64,000 bases of DNA from Mucilaginibacter sp. OK098. GTDB lineage: Bacteria > Bacteroidota > Bacteroidia > Sphingobacteriales > Sphingobacteriaceae. Shown one piece after another: positions 1-9,155 of this stretch. The notes under the pieces were generated by a model. The model ran no database searches. It had not been told where the DNA came from and saw only the letters and a list, made by a program, of their open reading frames with translations. Location: positions 868,001 through 932,000 of the forward strand of contig NZ_FRCM01000001.1 of the NCBI RefSeq assembly GCF_900142915.1. Direction: 5' to 3'. Within the stretch, counting starts at the first letter, position 1, and every line of letters begins with the position of its first letter. The translations under genes and the position numbers were made by a program.

Positions 1-1200
1 AACTACAATGGTTACCAAAACTAAAAATAACAAGCTTCCCACATTAAGCAGGCTGATGCTATCCGGCACACTGGCGATATTTTTAAGATAAGGCAGCGCA
101 ATTTTTGCAGCCACTATTGCCAATAGTACTGAGCTTACCACTATTATAGTTGTTTCGCCCATTACCTGGCCAATGAGCTGGCCCCGGCTACTGCCAAGTA
201 CTTTGCGGATCCCAACTTCTTTTGAGCGGCCTACAGATTGCGCGGTAGACAGGTTAATGAAATTGATGGATGCCATTACAATCATCAGGATGGCGATAAA
301 TGATAGTATGCGTAAGGTTGACTTTGTGGTCATGTGGTCGCCAAGGGTGTTGCCAAAGCGGGTATCAAAATGCATTTCGTTTAATGGTTGTAGAAAATTT
401 ACCTGCCCCACTTTACCCTTATCACCAGAATGCCTGTGATTAAACATTTTTAGCTGTCCGTTAATTCTATCTACAGACTCATTTTCAGGTAATTTCATAA
501 ATACCTGGTGATTGCTGCTTATTGCATGCCAGTTTGAAAAATAGTTGTAATCATTAGGGTGCTGTTTCCATGTGATGAATGATACCAGAATTTTTAAAGG
601 CAGATCGCTGTTGGGCCTAGCGTCTTCAATTACACCCGCTACTTTTAAAGTCAGTACATTATCCATCCGTAATGTTTTGCCCATGGCATTTTTCCAATCG
701 CCAAAATATTTAGTGGCGCTGCTTTTATCGATAATAACCATGTTAGGTTCTGCCAATGCATTTTTATCACCGGCCAGCCAGGTTGCGCTGAAAATATCAA
801 AGAACTGCGGCTCCATAAACATTACACCTATGTTTTCGGTGAACTTCTTATCGCCGGCGCCCTTTAAAGAGCCATTATCAGGCACCGTCACCTGGCTCCC
901 GTAGTTTGAATTTATAGCAGCTACCTTTGCCTGTGGAAAATCGAGCCTTAACGCTTCAGTAGCGGGAACTGGTACCCCGGGATTATAAGAAAACCCTTCT
1001 TCCCGTGTCTGCTGGGTAACAACGTGATAAATATTTTTAAAATTAGGCCTGAAGGTCTCAAAGCTAAGCTCGTATTGAATAACAACAAATATGAGCAGGC
1101 ATGCAGCAATGCCAACGGTTAAACCAGAAATGTTAATAGCGGTATATCCTTTATGGTGGACAATATTACGCCAGGCTATTTTGAAGTAATTTTTAAGCAT
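1..1200 (-). CDS. P1: double MacB/FtsX ABC permease, 3' part outside window
   Basis: Only the first 400 codons are present because the window edge cuts the gene inside the fourth membrane segment. The start reads M-L-K-N-Y-F-K-I-A-W-R-N, the usual beginning of this family. The visible part holds membrane segment 1 (about 21-43), the first periplasmic core domain, segment 2, and the cytoplasmic coupling motif K-E-V-G-I-R-K-V-L-G that meets the ATPase. It resembles P3-P5 and P22 most (N-F-I-N-L-S-T-A-Q run before the coupling helix). It appears to be the first gene of its own transcription unit: a terminator-like hairpin and a paired-site sigma-54-like promoter lie just upstream. The substrate is unknown. 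The array clearly continues beyond the window. Confidence 0.93.
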   Translation of the reverse strand, partial: MLKNYFKIAWRNIVHHKGYTAINISGLTVGIAACLLIFVVIQYELSFETFRPNFKNIYHVVTQQTREEGFSYNPGVPVPATEALRLDFPQAKVAAINSNYGSQVTVPDNGSLKGAGDKKFTENIGVMFMEPQFFDIFSATWLAGDKNALAEPNMVIIDKSSATKYFGDWKNAMGKTLRMDNVLTLKVAGVIEDARPNSDLPLKILVSFITWKQHPNDYNYFSNWHAISSNHQVFMKLPENESVDRINGQLKMFNHRHSGDKGKVGQVNFLQPLNEMHFDTRFGNTLGDHMTTKSTLRILSFIAILMIVMASINFINLSTAQSVGRSKEVGIRKVLGSSRGQLIGQVMGETTIIVVSSVLLAIVAAKIALPYLKNIASVPDSISLLNVGSLLFLVLVTIVV

Positions 1201-1228
1201 GATAAAATTCTTAGTTACAGTATATTAA

Positions 1229-1244
1229 ATAAAATATGTACCAA
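1229..1244 (-). promoter_or_regulatory. Sigma-54-like promoter candidate for P1
   Basis: The minus strand reads TTGGTACATATTTTAT. TTGGTACA fits the sigma-54 -24 element (TTGGYAYR). Ten bases after GG the pair is AT rather than the canonical GC. The same degenerate form recurs in front of P10 and of the membrane-fusion gene, each with paired upstream sites at the same distance, which is why it is listed despite the poor -12 half. The start of transcription would be near position 1217. Confidence 0.5.
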
Positions 1245-1297
1245 ACACATAAATAATTAATAATCAGATATTTGAATAAGTTGTTTGTGTACGAATA

Positions 1298-1336
1298 TGT
1301 TCGTAAGTGAAACAACGGGTGTTCGGTAATGATACA
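1298..1336. promoter_or_regulatory. Paired 17-bp regulator sites (UAS pair 1)
   Basis: Two sites, TGTTCGTAAGTGAAACA (1298-1314) and TGTTCGGTAATGATACA (1320-1336), start exactly 22 bp apart. Both fit YGTWCG-N4-TGWWACA, a TGT-N11-ACA dyad of the size bound by NtrC-type activators. The near edge is 56 bp upstream of the GG of the -24 element for P1. The same arrangement is present at two other places in the window. Confidence 0.7.
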
Positions 1337-1378
1337 GTTGTGGTTGGTTGATTAGAGACTAGTTAATTGGAGACTAGG

Positions 1379-1400
1379 AAAAAAGCAAAGCAAATTTGCT
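1379..1400 (-). terminator. Terminator-like hairpin after P2
   Basis: On the minus strand AGCAAA, a five-base loop TTTGC, and TTTGCT are followed by a run of T. The stem is only six A/T-rich base pairs, so strength is doubtful. It sits 27-48 bp after the P2 stop and before the P1 promoter elements, the right place for an end to the P10-P2 unit. Confidence 0.45.
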
Positions 1401-1426
1401 AACTTTCTAACCTCCAATCTCTAACT

Positions 1427-3937
1427 TTATTCTGAACGAAGGCTATTCACGGGATTACCCATTGCTGCTTTTATAGTGTGATAGCTCACTGCTATTACAG
1501 CAGTAAGCATGGCAATAATGCCCGCTGTGGTGAATAAGATCCAATCGGGGTTTATGCGGTAGGCAAAATTATCAAGCCATTGGTGCACCAGGTAAAAGGC
1601 CACAGGGGCCGCAATAATAAATGAAGCAGCGGCCAATACTATAGTCCCCCGGTTAAGCAACAGGAACAAGTTGGATACAGACGCCCCCAAAACTTTGCGG
1701 ATGCCGATCTCTTTTGTTCGGTTAATGGTTGTAAGTCCTGACAAGCCGAATAAGCCTAAACAGGCAATAATAATAGCCAATATGCATGAAGTTGTAATAG
1801 TGGTCATCCAACGCAAATAAGCATCGTAGCCTTTGGCAACATCTTCATCCATAAATGTATAGCTGAACGGCAAGTTGCCGGTGAGTTGGTTCCAGTTAGC
1901 TTTGATCCGGTTTATTGTATTAGGGATGCTTTGCCCGGCTTTTATTTTAATCCAAAAATTTCCAGTACTGTTTACGTTAATGGTATGATAGGCAGGTACA
2001 ATTTCTTGGGTAAGATCGTTAGTATGATAATCTTTGCAAACGCCAATTATATGGCTGCCCAGTGTTTCATTGATCACATCGAGCTTAGGCTTGCCTAATA
2101 AATTGTATAACGATTCGTTTACAACAACCGCGTGTTCAATTAACATCCCGTTATGCGATTTTTTAAGATCGCCCAATGCTAATTTGGCACTATCAGTGGC
2201 TACATTCCGAGAAAAGCTTCTACCTTCAACAATCGGAATCTTGAGGAATGAAAAATAGTTGTAGTCCACATTCAAATCCTGGATCACTACTTTTTCACCA
2301 TTTATTGTTACCCCGTTACTACTATATACTCCAAAACTGAAAGATGTGCTCGTAATATCCTGGATAGCAGGCTCGGTAACTGCATAATTATAGAGCCTTT
2401 GTTTTAACACTTCTGTTTTAGGTTTATCAAACCAGCTATAAGGCGATTGCAGCACCAAAACCTGGTCTTTATCAAACCCCATATTGCTTGCGTTTATATA
2501 ATGCATTTGCTTATTAATAGCCAATGTTGATATAACCAGCACCATACAAATAGCAAATTGAATAACCACGAGGCTTTTTGATAAAAATGGACTGATACGA
2601 TACGCAGAAAAGCCTCGCATAATATTTAATGGCTTTAAGCCCGACATGGCTATCGCAGGGTAAACACCTGACATTAAACCCAATACGATAGCTAATACAA
2701 ATAGGAACAAGCCAATTGTACTTAATGAAAAGTTAGACAGCACAATATTTGTTCCGGTTAAGGTTCCGAAAAGCGGCAGACAAATTACTGAAAGCAGGAA
2801 ACCCGCTATTACGGCAATAAAAGCCAGCAGTTGGGTCTCGGTATAATATTGCAGTACAATTTGTTTACGGCCTGCCCCTATGGTTTTACGCACACCAACA
2901 TCCTGCGAACGTGAGATAGCGTTTGTGAGCGTAAGTAAAATATAATTTAAACAGGCAATTAATAAAATGATAACTGCAAGGCAAACCAACTGGTAAATAT
3001 TCTTCAAATTGGTGTAGTGATACCATCCTTCGGCCTGGTTGTAGTGGGCATCGGCAAATAGTCTTAAAAAGATGTGCATATCGCCCGGCTTCTTTTTCGG
3101 ATCATATTTTTTCATCGACTCCACAAGTGGTTTAAAATATTGTTTGGCAAATACATCCAGCTTGTTTTTTAATTTAACAAGATCGGTTCCTTTTTTTAGC
3201 TTCAAAACAAGGCGATCGCTCAGTGAGTTAACACCCCTATTAATTTTGTCCTTATAGCTGGTGTTTGTTTCCATCGGGATGATCATATCAAACTGGAAGC
3301 TGGAATTTGCCGGGAAGTTTTTAAACACTCCGCTTACCGTTAACGGCGGCTGACCGGTTTCATTTGGCAGAGATATAATTTTGCCCACTGCATTATCACG
3401 GCCAAAATATTTCTCGGCTAATCTTTCGCTAATAACAACCTGGTTGCGCCCGGTTAGCACAGTTTTTGAATTCCCAGAGATGAGCGGATAGTTAAATACC
3501 TGGAAAAAGTCAGCATCGGCAAAGGTTAAATTATCTCCCTGCTCTTTAAAGTTGTTATTGCCCACCTTAATTGTTTCCTCGCCAATACCGCTAAGCCTTA
3601 TTGCGTTTTCAATCTCCGGGAAATTGCTTTTCAGATCTGGCGCTAATACCGTTGGCGTTTGGATACTATTCTTTTGCTCTGCATCTTTCATTAAAAAAGA
3701 GAAGAAATTTGTCGCTGACTTTTTTTGATCAAATGACCCAAACAGGTTGGTTTCTTCTAAACGGTATAATTGATCCCGATCATGATGAAAGCTATCAAAC
3801 GATTGCTCATTTTTTACATACAAATAAACAAGAATGCAAAATGCACTTGCTACACTTAAGCCAATTATGTTTATGGTAGTGTACAATTTGTTCCTAAAAA
3901 TATTCCGGAACGCCAGTTTTAGGTTGATCTTTAACAT
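1427..3937 (-). CDS. P2: double MacB/FtsX ABC permease, divergent
   Basis: This is the longest complete member (836 residues). Segment 1 spans about 21-43; residues about 66-95 form an insertion missing in the others, before the first periplasmic domain. The first coupling helix (about 343-356) reads R-S-Q-D-V-G-V-R-K instead of the usual K-E-I-G-I-R-K; the second (about 738-752) is normal. The segment after it is unusual, L-F-L-L-L-N-R-G in place of a serine- and lysine-rich stretch. The tail is N-P-V-N-S-L-R-S-E and the stop is TAA. As the last gene before a terminator-like hairpin it probably closes the P10-P2 unit. It is the most divergent member, so it may be old or carry a different cargo. 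Confidence 0.95.
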   Translation of the reverse strand: MLKINLKLAFRNIFRNKLYTTINIIGLSVASAFCILVYLYVKNEQSFDSFHHDRDQLYRLEETNLFGSFDQKKSATNFFSFLMKDAEQKNSIQTPTVLAPDLKSNFPEIENAIRLSGIGEETIKVGNNNFKEQGDNLTFADADFFQVFNYPLISGNSKTVLTGRNQVVISERLAEKYFGRDNAVGKIISLPNETGQPPLTVSGVFKNFPANSSFQFDMIIPMETNTSYKDKINRGVNSLSDRLVLKLKKGTDLVKLKNKLDVFAKQYFKPLVESMKKYDPKKKPGDMHIFLRLFADAHYNQAEGWYHYTNLKNIYQLVCLAVIILLIACLNYILLTLTNAISRSQDVGVRKTIGAGRKQIVLQYYTETQLLAFIAVIAGFLLSVICLPLFGTLTGTNIVLSNFSLSTIGLFLFVLAIVLGLMSGVYPAIAMSGLKPLNIMRGFSAYRISPFLSKSLVVIQFAICMVLVISTLAINKQMHYINASNMGFDKDQVLVLQSPYSWFDKPKTEVLKQRLYNYAVTEPAIQDITSTSFSFGVYSSNGVTINGEKVVIQDLNVDYNYFSFLKIPIVEGRSFSRNVATDSAKLALGDLKKSHNGMLIEHAVVVNESLYNLLGKPKLDVINETLGSHIIGVCKDYHTNDLTQEIVPAYHTINVNSTGNFWIKIKAGQSIPNTINRIKANWNQLTGNLPFSYTFMDEDVAKGYDAYLRWMTTITTSCILAIIIACLGLFGLSGLTTINRTKEIGIRKVLGASVSNLFLLLNRGTIVLAAASFIIAAPVAFYLVHQWLDNFAYRINPDWILFTTAGIIAMLTAVIAVSYHTIKAAMGNPVNSLRSE

Positions 3938-4018
3938 ATATGTTAGTTCATTGTTAATAGTTCATGGTTCATAGCAGGAAGCCCTTTTTTTTACTAATCT
4001 TCAATCTCTAGTCTCTAA
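3938..4018. repeat. Spacer P3-P2 with two heptad families
   Basis: The left part carries TTCATNG-type units (TAGTTCATGGTTCATAG) and the right part CTCTAAT-type units (CAATCTCTAGTCTCTAATC). The latter run into the TGA stop of P3. There are no TCATTAG arms here. Confidence 0.75.
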
Positions 4019-6490
4019 TCACTCAGAACGCAGGCTCTTCACCGGATTTGCAATTGCCGCCTTAACAGTTTGAAAACTTGATGTAAATACAGCAGCCAGC
4101 AGCATCCCAGCTCCGCTGATTGCAAAGATCCACCAGCTTATGACCGTGCGATCGGCAAAACCCTGCATCCATTGGTTTAAAGCATACCATGCAATGGGGG
4201 TTACAATAACAAATGCAAGCAAGATGAGCATAATCAGTTCTGACGATAGCAGCGTTACTACCTGTGCCACTGTGGCACCGAGTACTTTTCGCACGCCAAT
4301 TTCTTTTGTGCGCTGGTTGGTTGTGTAAATTGCAAGGCCCAATAGACCGAGGCAGCTTATAAATATCGACAGTGCAGTTGCCCAGGTAAGTAATGTTGAC
4401 GTATGCTGCTCGGTTTCGTAAAACTTAGCAATTGTCTCATCAAAAAAATTATAACCGAAATCATCATCCGGATAAATCTCTTTCCATGTTTTTTGGATGC
4501 CCGCAATTGCTGTTTTCCATTCGCCGCCTCCGGCAGTTTCAGGCTTTAAGGCAATATGGAATGTGCCCTTCATAAAACTATTGGTGCCGGTATATATGGC
4601 CAGCGGTTTAATAGGTTCGTGGAGTGAACGTTGATGAAAATCAGACACCACACCTACAACCTGCAACGTTTTAGGGCCATTAAAATGGTTTAGCACAGTA
4701 CCAAGTGCGGCGTTTGGCGTTTTAAAACCAAGTACTTTTGAATACTTTTCATTTATCACCACGCTTTTTGATGTATCGCCTATGCGCAAAGCCCTGCCTG
4801 CAAGCAATTTAAGCTTGTATAGCTTCATATAATTTTCATCCCCGAATTTTAACTGAACATCGGTTTTTACTTCTTTTTTCCCATCCTGGTAACTCACATT
4901 TGTTGAGTTAGTATTGCCTGACGATGGCGGAGCGCCGCCAACACTAACCAGCTCAACCTGTGGCATAGCCTTGAGTTTATTAAAAAAAACTTGATTACGT
5001 GCCTCAGTGCGGTTTTTCCATGGGGAGTTTATTACAATTATGGCATCCTTTTTAAAGCCCAGGTCTTTATGAAGGGCATAGTGGATTTGTTTGCTTACCA
5101 ATACGGTCGCCATTATAAAAAACTGTGCGATTACAAACTGCGCCACCGATAACGATTTACGCAGCAATGCCTTACGGCTTTTGCTGCCGCCAGCACTCAC
5201 CTGGTTTTTCAGCACAGATACAGGCTTATAGCCCGACAGCACCAGGGCTGGATAAAATCCTGATAAGAGACTTACTATTAACACAAGGCTAACCAGGAAG
5301 AGGATCAGATCGGGCTGATGTAGAAAATCAACCTTAACGCCTGGTGCAATAAAATCAGAAAATAATTTTAGTACAACCGGTGCCAGCATTGCCGACAGGA
5401 TAACTGCAATTAACGTGATCATGAACGTTTCGCTTAAAAACTGGAAGATAAGCTGCCCTCTGCTGCTGCCCATTGTTTTGCGGATCCCAATTTCCTTAGC
5501 CCGCTGATTTGCCTGCGCTGTAGTTAAATTTATAAAGTTTATACAACCTAAAAGCAATAGAAATGCTGCTATAACCAGCAGGCCTTTAAGGGTACTTTTA
5601 CTGGCAATCCGGCCGTTATCAAAGTTTCCGTAGTCGCCATTAAAATGTAAATCGCTTAATGGCTGCAGGCTAAAACCGTGAGTATTTCCCTTATCTTCTG
5701 GTTTAGGCGGGCTGTTTTTCTTAAGTATAAAATTTACCTGTTTTTCAATAACGGCTGCCGTTGCAGTAGACGACAGTTTAATAAACAACTGCGATGCCGA
5801 CGATGTACTTTCCCATTCGGTAAGCTGGAGTTGATCTTTAAGGTCTTTTACTACAGTACCCGTGCTGTATGATATAAAATCGTGAAAAGTGAAGTCGCTG
5901 TTTTGCGTTAAGGTTTGTACAATTCCCGTAACGGTGGTTTTAAGGGTGTCATAGGTAATTACTTTGCCTATCATTTGCCCGTAAGATAGATTAGGGAAAT
6001 ATTTTTTGGCCTGTGCCGATGCCAGCACAACCTGGTTGGGTGCCCCTAATGCACTTTTTGGCGAGCCTGCAAGCCAGGTGTAATTAAAAATTTTAAAATA
6101 TTCAGGGTCGGCTAATACTACATCGTCCTGATTTTTAAAGCGGGTTTGGGGTGCGCCTGCTTTGCCCGGAACAAATACGTTCGGTTGAGACAAGGTAAAG
6201 AAAGGTGCTACAACAGCAACACCGGTAGCCTGGCTTTTTATTGCCCCTGCCAGCGGCCCGCAAACCCCACTATTATAGCCAACTTCGCCCTGGAAAGAGT
6301 AGTTAGAAACTACCCGGTAAATGCGGTCGCCATCGTTATGAAATTTATCGAATGTAAGCTCGAAATGTACGATCAGGTAAATTACTATGGCCGCGCTTGT
6401 GCCAATTAACAAACCTGTAATGTTTATCAGTGTAAACAACTTGTGTTTCCTGAAACCTCTGAAGGCAATTTTAAAATAGTTTTTAATCAT
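4019..6490 (-). CDS. P3: double MacB/FtsX ABC permease (P3-P5 subgroup)
   Basis: It has 823 residues: segment 1 at about 21-43, first periplasmic domain about 45-300, segments 2-4 about 303-327, 350-375 and 395-418, segment 5 about 447-466, a second periplasmic domain, then three segments. The coupling motifs are R-A-K-E-I-G-I-R-K-T-M-G-S-S-R (about 330-344) and R-T-K-E-I-G-V-R-K-V-L-G-A near 727. It shares with P4 and P5 the start M-I-K-N-Y-F-K, the phrase Y-D-T-L-K-T-T-V-T-G and an A-D-R-T...I-S-W-W stretch before segment 8, so these three neighbours are a local expansion. The second domain holds the loop G-G-A-P-P-S-S-G-N-T-N. Function beyond ABC-driven transport or signalling is unknown. 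Confidence 0.96.
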   Translation of the reverse strand: MIKNYFKIAFRGFRKHKLFTLINITGLLIGTSAAIVIYLIVHFELTFDKFHNDGDRIYRVVSNYSFQGEVGYNSGVCGPLAGAIKSQATGVAVVAPFFTLSQPNVFVPGKAGAPQTRFKNQDDVVLADPEYFKIFNYTWLAGSPKSALGAPNQVVLASAQAKKYFPNLSYGQMIGKVITYDTLKTTVTGIVQTLTQNSDFTFHDFISYSTGTVVKDLKDQLQLTEWESTSSASQLFIKLSSTATAAVIEKQVNFILKKNSPPKPEDKGNTHGFSLQPLSDLHFNGDYGNFDNGRIASKSTLKGLLVIAAFLLLLGCINFINLTTAQANQRAKEIGIRKTMGSSRGQLIFQFLSETFMITLIAVILSAMLAPVVLKLFSDFIAPGVKVDFLHQPDLILFLVSLVLIVSLLSGFYPALVLSGYKPVSVLKNQVSAGGSKSRKALLRKSLSVAQFVIAQFFIMATVLVSKQIHYALHKDLGFKKDAIIVINSPWKNRTEARNQVFFNKLKAMPQVELVSVGGAPPSSGNTNSTNVSYQDGKKEVKTDVQLKFGDENYMKLYKLKLLAGRALRIGDTSKSVVINEKYSKVLGFKTPNAALGTVLNHFNGPKTLQVVGVVSDFHQRSLHEPIKPLAIYTGTNSFMKGTFHIALKPETAGGGEWKTAIAGIQKTWKEIYPDDDFGYNFFDETIAKFYETEQHTSTLLTWATALSIFISCLGLLGLAIYTTNQRTKEIGVRKVLGATVAQVVTLLSSELIMLILLAFVIVTPIAWYALNQWMQGFADRTVISWWIFAISGAGMLLAAVFTSSFQTVKAAIANPVKSLRSE

Positions 6491-6592
6491 GATATTAGGT
6501 CATTAGTCATTGTGTCATTTCGCTGCGCTGTCATTGGTCATTTGCCATTGGTTTGCATCAGTCACTAATGACTAATGACCAATGCCAAATGA
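6491..6592. repeat. Spacer P4-P3, TCATTRG inverted heptads
   Basis: TCATTAG/TCATTGG units (about 6500-6555) face CTAATGA/CCAATGA units (about 6564-6592). The left arm is broken by the embedded motif TTCGCTGCGCTG. The right arm supplies the TAG stop of P4 (TAG-TCATT on the minus strand). The arms can pair in the mRNA between stop and start. Confidence 0.85.
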
Positions 6593-9046
6593 CTATTCCG
6601 AACGCAGGCTTTTCACCGGGTTTGCAATTGCTGCTTTAACCGTTTGAAAGCTCGATGTAAATACTGCTGCCAGCAGCATTCCTGCTCCGCTTATGGCAAA
6701 GATCCACCAGCTTATGCTGGTACGGTCGGCAAAGCTTTGCATCCATTTGTTCATGGCATACCATGCAATTGGAGTAACCAGTACAAAAGCAAGCAGGATA
6801 AGCCAGATCAGTTCTGACGATAGTAAAGATACAATTTGAGCAACCGAAGCGCCAAGCACTTTACGCACACCAATTTCTTTGGTACGCTGATTGGTGGTAT
6901 AAATGGCAAGGCCCAGCAAACCAAGGCAGCTTATAAATATGGATAAACCCGTAGCCCAGTTTAACAGGGTTGATGTATGCTGCTCGCTGTCATAAAACTT
7001 AGCAATATTTTCATCAAAAAAGTGATACTCAAAATCATCGTCAGGGTAAATTTCCTTCCATGAACGTTCCATGCTTGCAACTGCTTTCTTCCAGTCATTC
7101 CCATCTTTTGTTTGTGGCTTCAAAGCAATAAGAAATGCATTATTCCTGCTAAGAGCCGGGTTTGTAAGAAAAGCTAGCGGTTTAATTGGAGCATGTAACG
7201 ACCGCTGATAAAAATCAGCCATTACCCCAACAATCGTCCACATTTTATCATTTTGTTTTATCTGTTTCCCAATAGCATCGGCGGTTTTTTTAAAGCCCAG
7301 GATTTTGGCATAAGTTTGGTTAATAAGAAACGCATGGTTGGTATCGCTCTTTTGGATATTGCGCCCCGCAAGTATTTTTATTTGAAAAAGCTTCAGATAA
7401 TTTTCATCGCCATATTTCTCCTGAACATCATTTTTAATTTCCTTTTTACCGTCCATGTAAAGCATTTCTGTTGACAAGGTGTTATTTGATGAAGGCGCGT
7501 CAGTGCCAATACTTATCGTATTTACCTGCGCTATTGCACGCAGTTTATCATAAAATACCAAATTCCGGCTAAACTTGCTGTTTTTCCAGGGTGCGTGTAT
7601 AATTACTATGGCATCCTTTTTAAACCCCAGGTCTTTATGTAAGGCATAATACACCTGTTTACTGACCAGCACTGTAGCCATTATAAAAAATTGCGCAATA
7701 ACAAACTGCATCACTGTTAGTGATTTGCGCAGGTATGCATTGCGTGTTTGGCTGCTGTTTGAATGCGCCTGGTTTTTAAGTACCAGCACCGGTTTATATG
7801 ATGACAACATAATTGCCGGGTAAAAACCTGATAAAATACTTACCACAAAAGTTAAGATCACCAGGAATAAGATCAGATCGGGCTGGTGTAAAAAATCTGC
7901 TTTTATATCCTTTGAAATAAAATCGGAAAACAGTTTCAAAATAACCGGAGTTAACATTACCGAAATCAATACGGCAATAAGTGTAACAATAAATGTTTCA
8001 CTTAAAAACTGGAAGATCAATTGTTTGCGGCTGCTACCCAAAGTTTTACGGATCCCAATTTCTTTTGCTCGTTGCGATGCCTGTGCAGTGGTTAAATTGA
8101 TAAAATTAATACAGCCCAATAACAACAGGAAAGTAGCCATTGCCAGTAAACCGTATAAGGTGGTTTTATTAGCTATGCGTCCAAAATCAAATGTTCCGTA
8201 ATCAGCGTTAAAATGGAGATCGCTTAAAGGTTGTAAACGAAATTCTTCTGTATTGCCCTTGTCTTCTTTATGATTCTTTTTGAGCAACTCATTAAGTTGC
8301 TTTTCAATATGGGAAATAGTTGTTTTTGGCGATAATTTCACAAATAGCTGGAAAGCGGAGTTTGTATCTCCCCATTCCTTTAGCGCTAATTGATCGCCCA
8401 GTGCTTTATTAGCAGTGGCTGTGCTGTATGATATAAAATCATGAAAGGTAAAATCGGTATTTTGCTCTATTGTCTGTACTACACCAGTAACCGTGGTTTT
8501 TAAAGTATCGTATGTAACCGTTTTGCCTATCATCTGGTTGAACGACAATTCCGGGAAATACTTTTTTGCCTGTTTTGAGGTAAGTACCACCTGATTGGGG
8601 GCATCAAGCGCATTGGTTGACGAGCCGGCCAGCCATTTATAATCCAAAATTTTAAAATAGCGTTGGTCGGCCAGGATCACGTTATCCTGGTCTTTAAATC
8701 TTGTGGGCGTATTCCCTGCCCTCTCAATAAAAACACTTGGCTGGGATAAAGTAAAAAAGGGCGCGGTAACATCTATCCCGGTTACCTGCCTTTGAGTTGC
8801 CAAAGCCAGTGGTGCAGGCACACCGCTGTTGTGCCCGGGTTCTCCTGAAAATGTAAAATTGGTTACTATTCTATAAATGCGGTCGCCATCTTTATGAAAC
8901 CTATCAAACGTAAAATCAAAATGAACTATCAAGTAAATAACCACAGCTGCACTGATCCCTATAGACAGGCCAACAATGTTTATCAGGGTAAATAATTTAT
9001 GCTTTCCAAAGCTTCTGAAAGCAGTTTTAAAGTAGTTTTTTATCAT
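6593..9046 (-). CDS. P4: double MacB/FtsX ABC permease (P3-P5 subgroup)
   Basis: It has 817 residues and the same eight-segment, two-periplasmic-domain plan as P3, which it follows closely in the membrane parts: coupling motifs R-A-K-E-I-G-I-R-K-T-L-G-S-S-R and R-T-K-E-I-G-V-R-K-V-L-G-A, tail N-P-V-K-S-L-R-S-E. It is shorter than P3 by a few residues in the segment before the first domain's end (K-K-N-H-K-E-D-K-G in place of a proline-rich K-K-N-S-P-P-K-P-E-D-K-G). The loop in the second domain reads G-T-D-A-P-S-S-N-N-T-L where P3 and P5 have G-G-A-P-P-S-S-G. The stop is TAG, formed by the spacer repeat. The differences sit in periplasmic regions, consistent with a different ligand. Confidence 0.96.
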   Translation of the reverse strand: MIKNYFKTAFRSFGKHKLFTLINIVGLSIGISAAVVIYLIVHFDFTFDRFHKDGDRIYRIVTNFTFSGEPGHNSGVPAPLALATQRQVTGIDVTAPFFTLSQPSVFIERAGNTPTRFKDQDNVILADQRYFKILDYKWLAGSSTNALDAPNQVVLTSKQAKKYFPELSFNQMIGKTVTYDTLKTTVTGVVQTIEQNTDFTFHDFISYSTATANKALGDQLALKEWGDTNSAFQLFVKLSPKTTISHIEKQLNELLKKNHKEDKGNTEEFRLQPLSDLHFNADYGTFDFGRIANKTTLYGLLAMATFLLLLGCINFINLTTAQASQRAKEIGIRKTLGSSRKQLIFQFLSETFIVTLIAVLISVMLTPVILKLFSDFISKDIKADFLHQPDLILFLVILTFVVSILSGFYPAIMLSSYKPVLVLKNQAHSNSSQTRNAYLRKSLTVMQFVIAQFFIMATVLVSKQVYYALHKDLGFKKDAIVIIHAPWKNSKFSRNLVFYDKLRAIAQVNTISIGTDAPSSNNTLSTEMLYMDGKKEIKNDVQEKYGDENYLKLFQIKILAGRNIQKSDTNHAFLINQTYAKILGFKKTADAIGKQIKQNDKMWTIVGVMADFYQRSLHAPIKPLAFLTNPALSRNNAFLIALKPQTKDGNDWKKAVASMERSWKEIYPDDDFEYHFFDENIAKFYDSEQHTSTLLNWATGLSIFISCLGLLGLAIYTTNQRTKEIGVRKVLGASVAQIVSLLSSELIWLILLAFVLVTPIAWYAMNKWMQSFADRTSISWWIFAISGAGMLLAAVFTSSFQTVKAAIANPVKSLRSE

Positions 9047-9155
9047 TATGGTTGGTCATTAGTCATTGTGTCATTTCGCTGCGCTGTCATTGGTCACTAG
9101 TCATTTGCCATTGGTTTGTATTAGTCACTAGTGACCAGTGACCAATGACAAATGA
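9047..9155. repeat. Spacer P5-P4, TCATTRG inverted heptads
   Basis: Nearly a copy of the P4-P3 spacer: left arm TCATTAG-type with TTCGCTGCGCTG inside, right arm ACTAGTGACCAGTGACCAAT type. The TAG stop of P5 lies in the right arm. The similarity suggests that gene and spacer were duplicated together. Confidence 0.85.

Larger units (their letters stand above)
1201..1426. other. Regulatory gap between P2 and P1
   Basis: This 226-bp gap has no gene. Read on the minus strand from P2 to P1 it holds a pair of seven-base repeat arms (GATTAGAGACTAG type), a terminator-like hairpin, two 17-bp regulator sites and a sigma-54-like -24 element about 40 bp before the P1 start. The layout says that P1 starts a new transcription unit. 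Confidence 0.7.

Noticed and set aside
6491..9155. CRISPR-like impression from regularly spaced short repeats
   Set aside because: The units are seven bases, without unique spacers of constant size or cas genes. They are inverted arms in gaps between genes.
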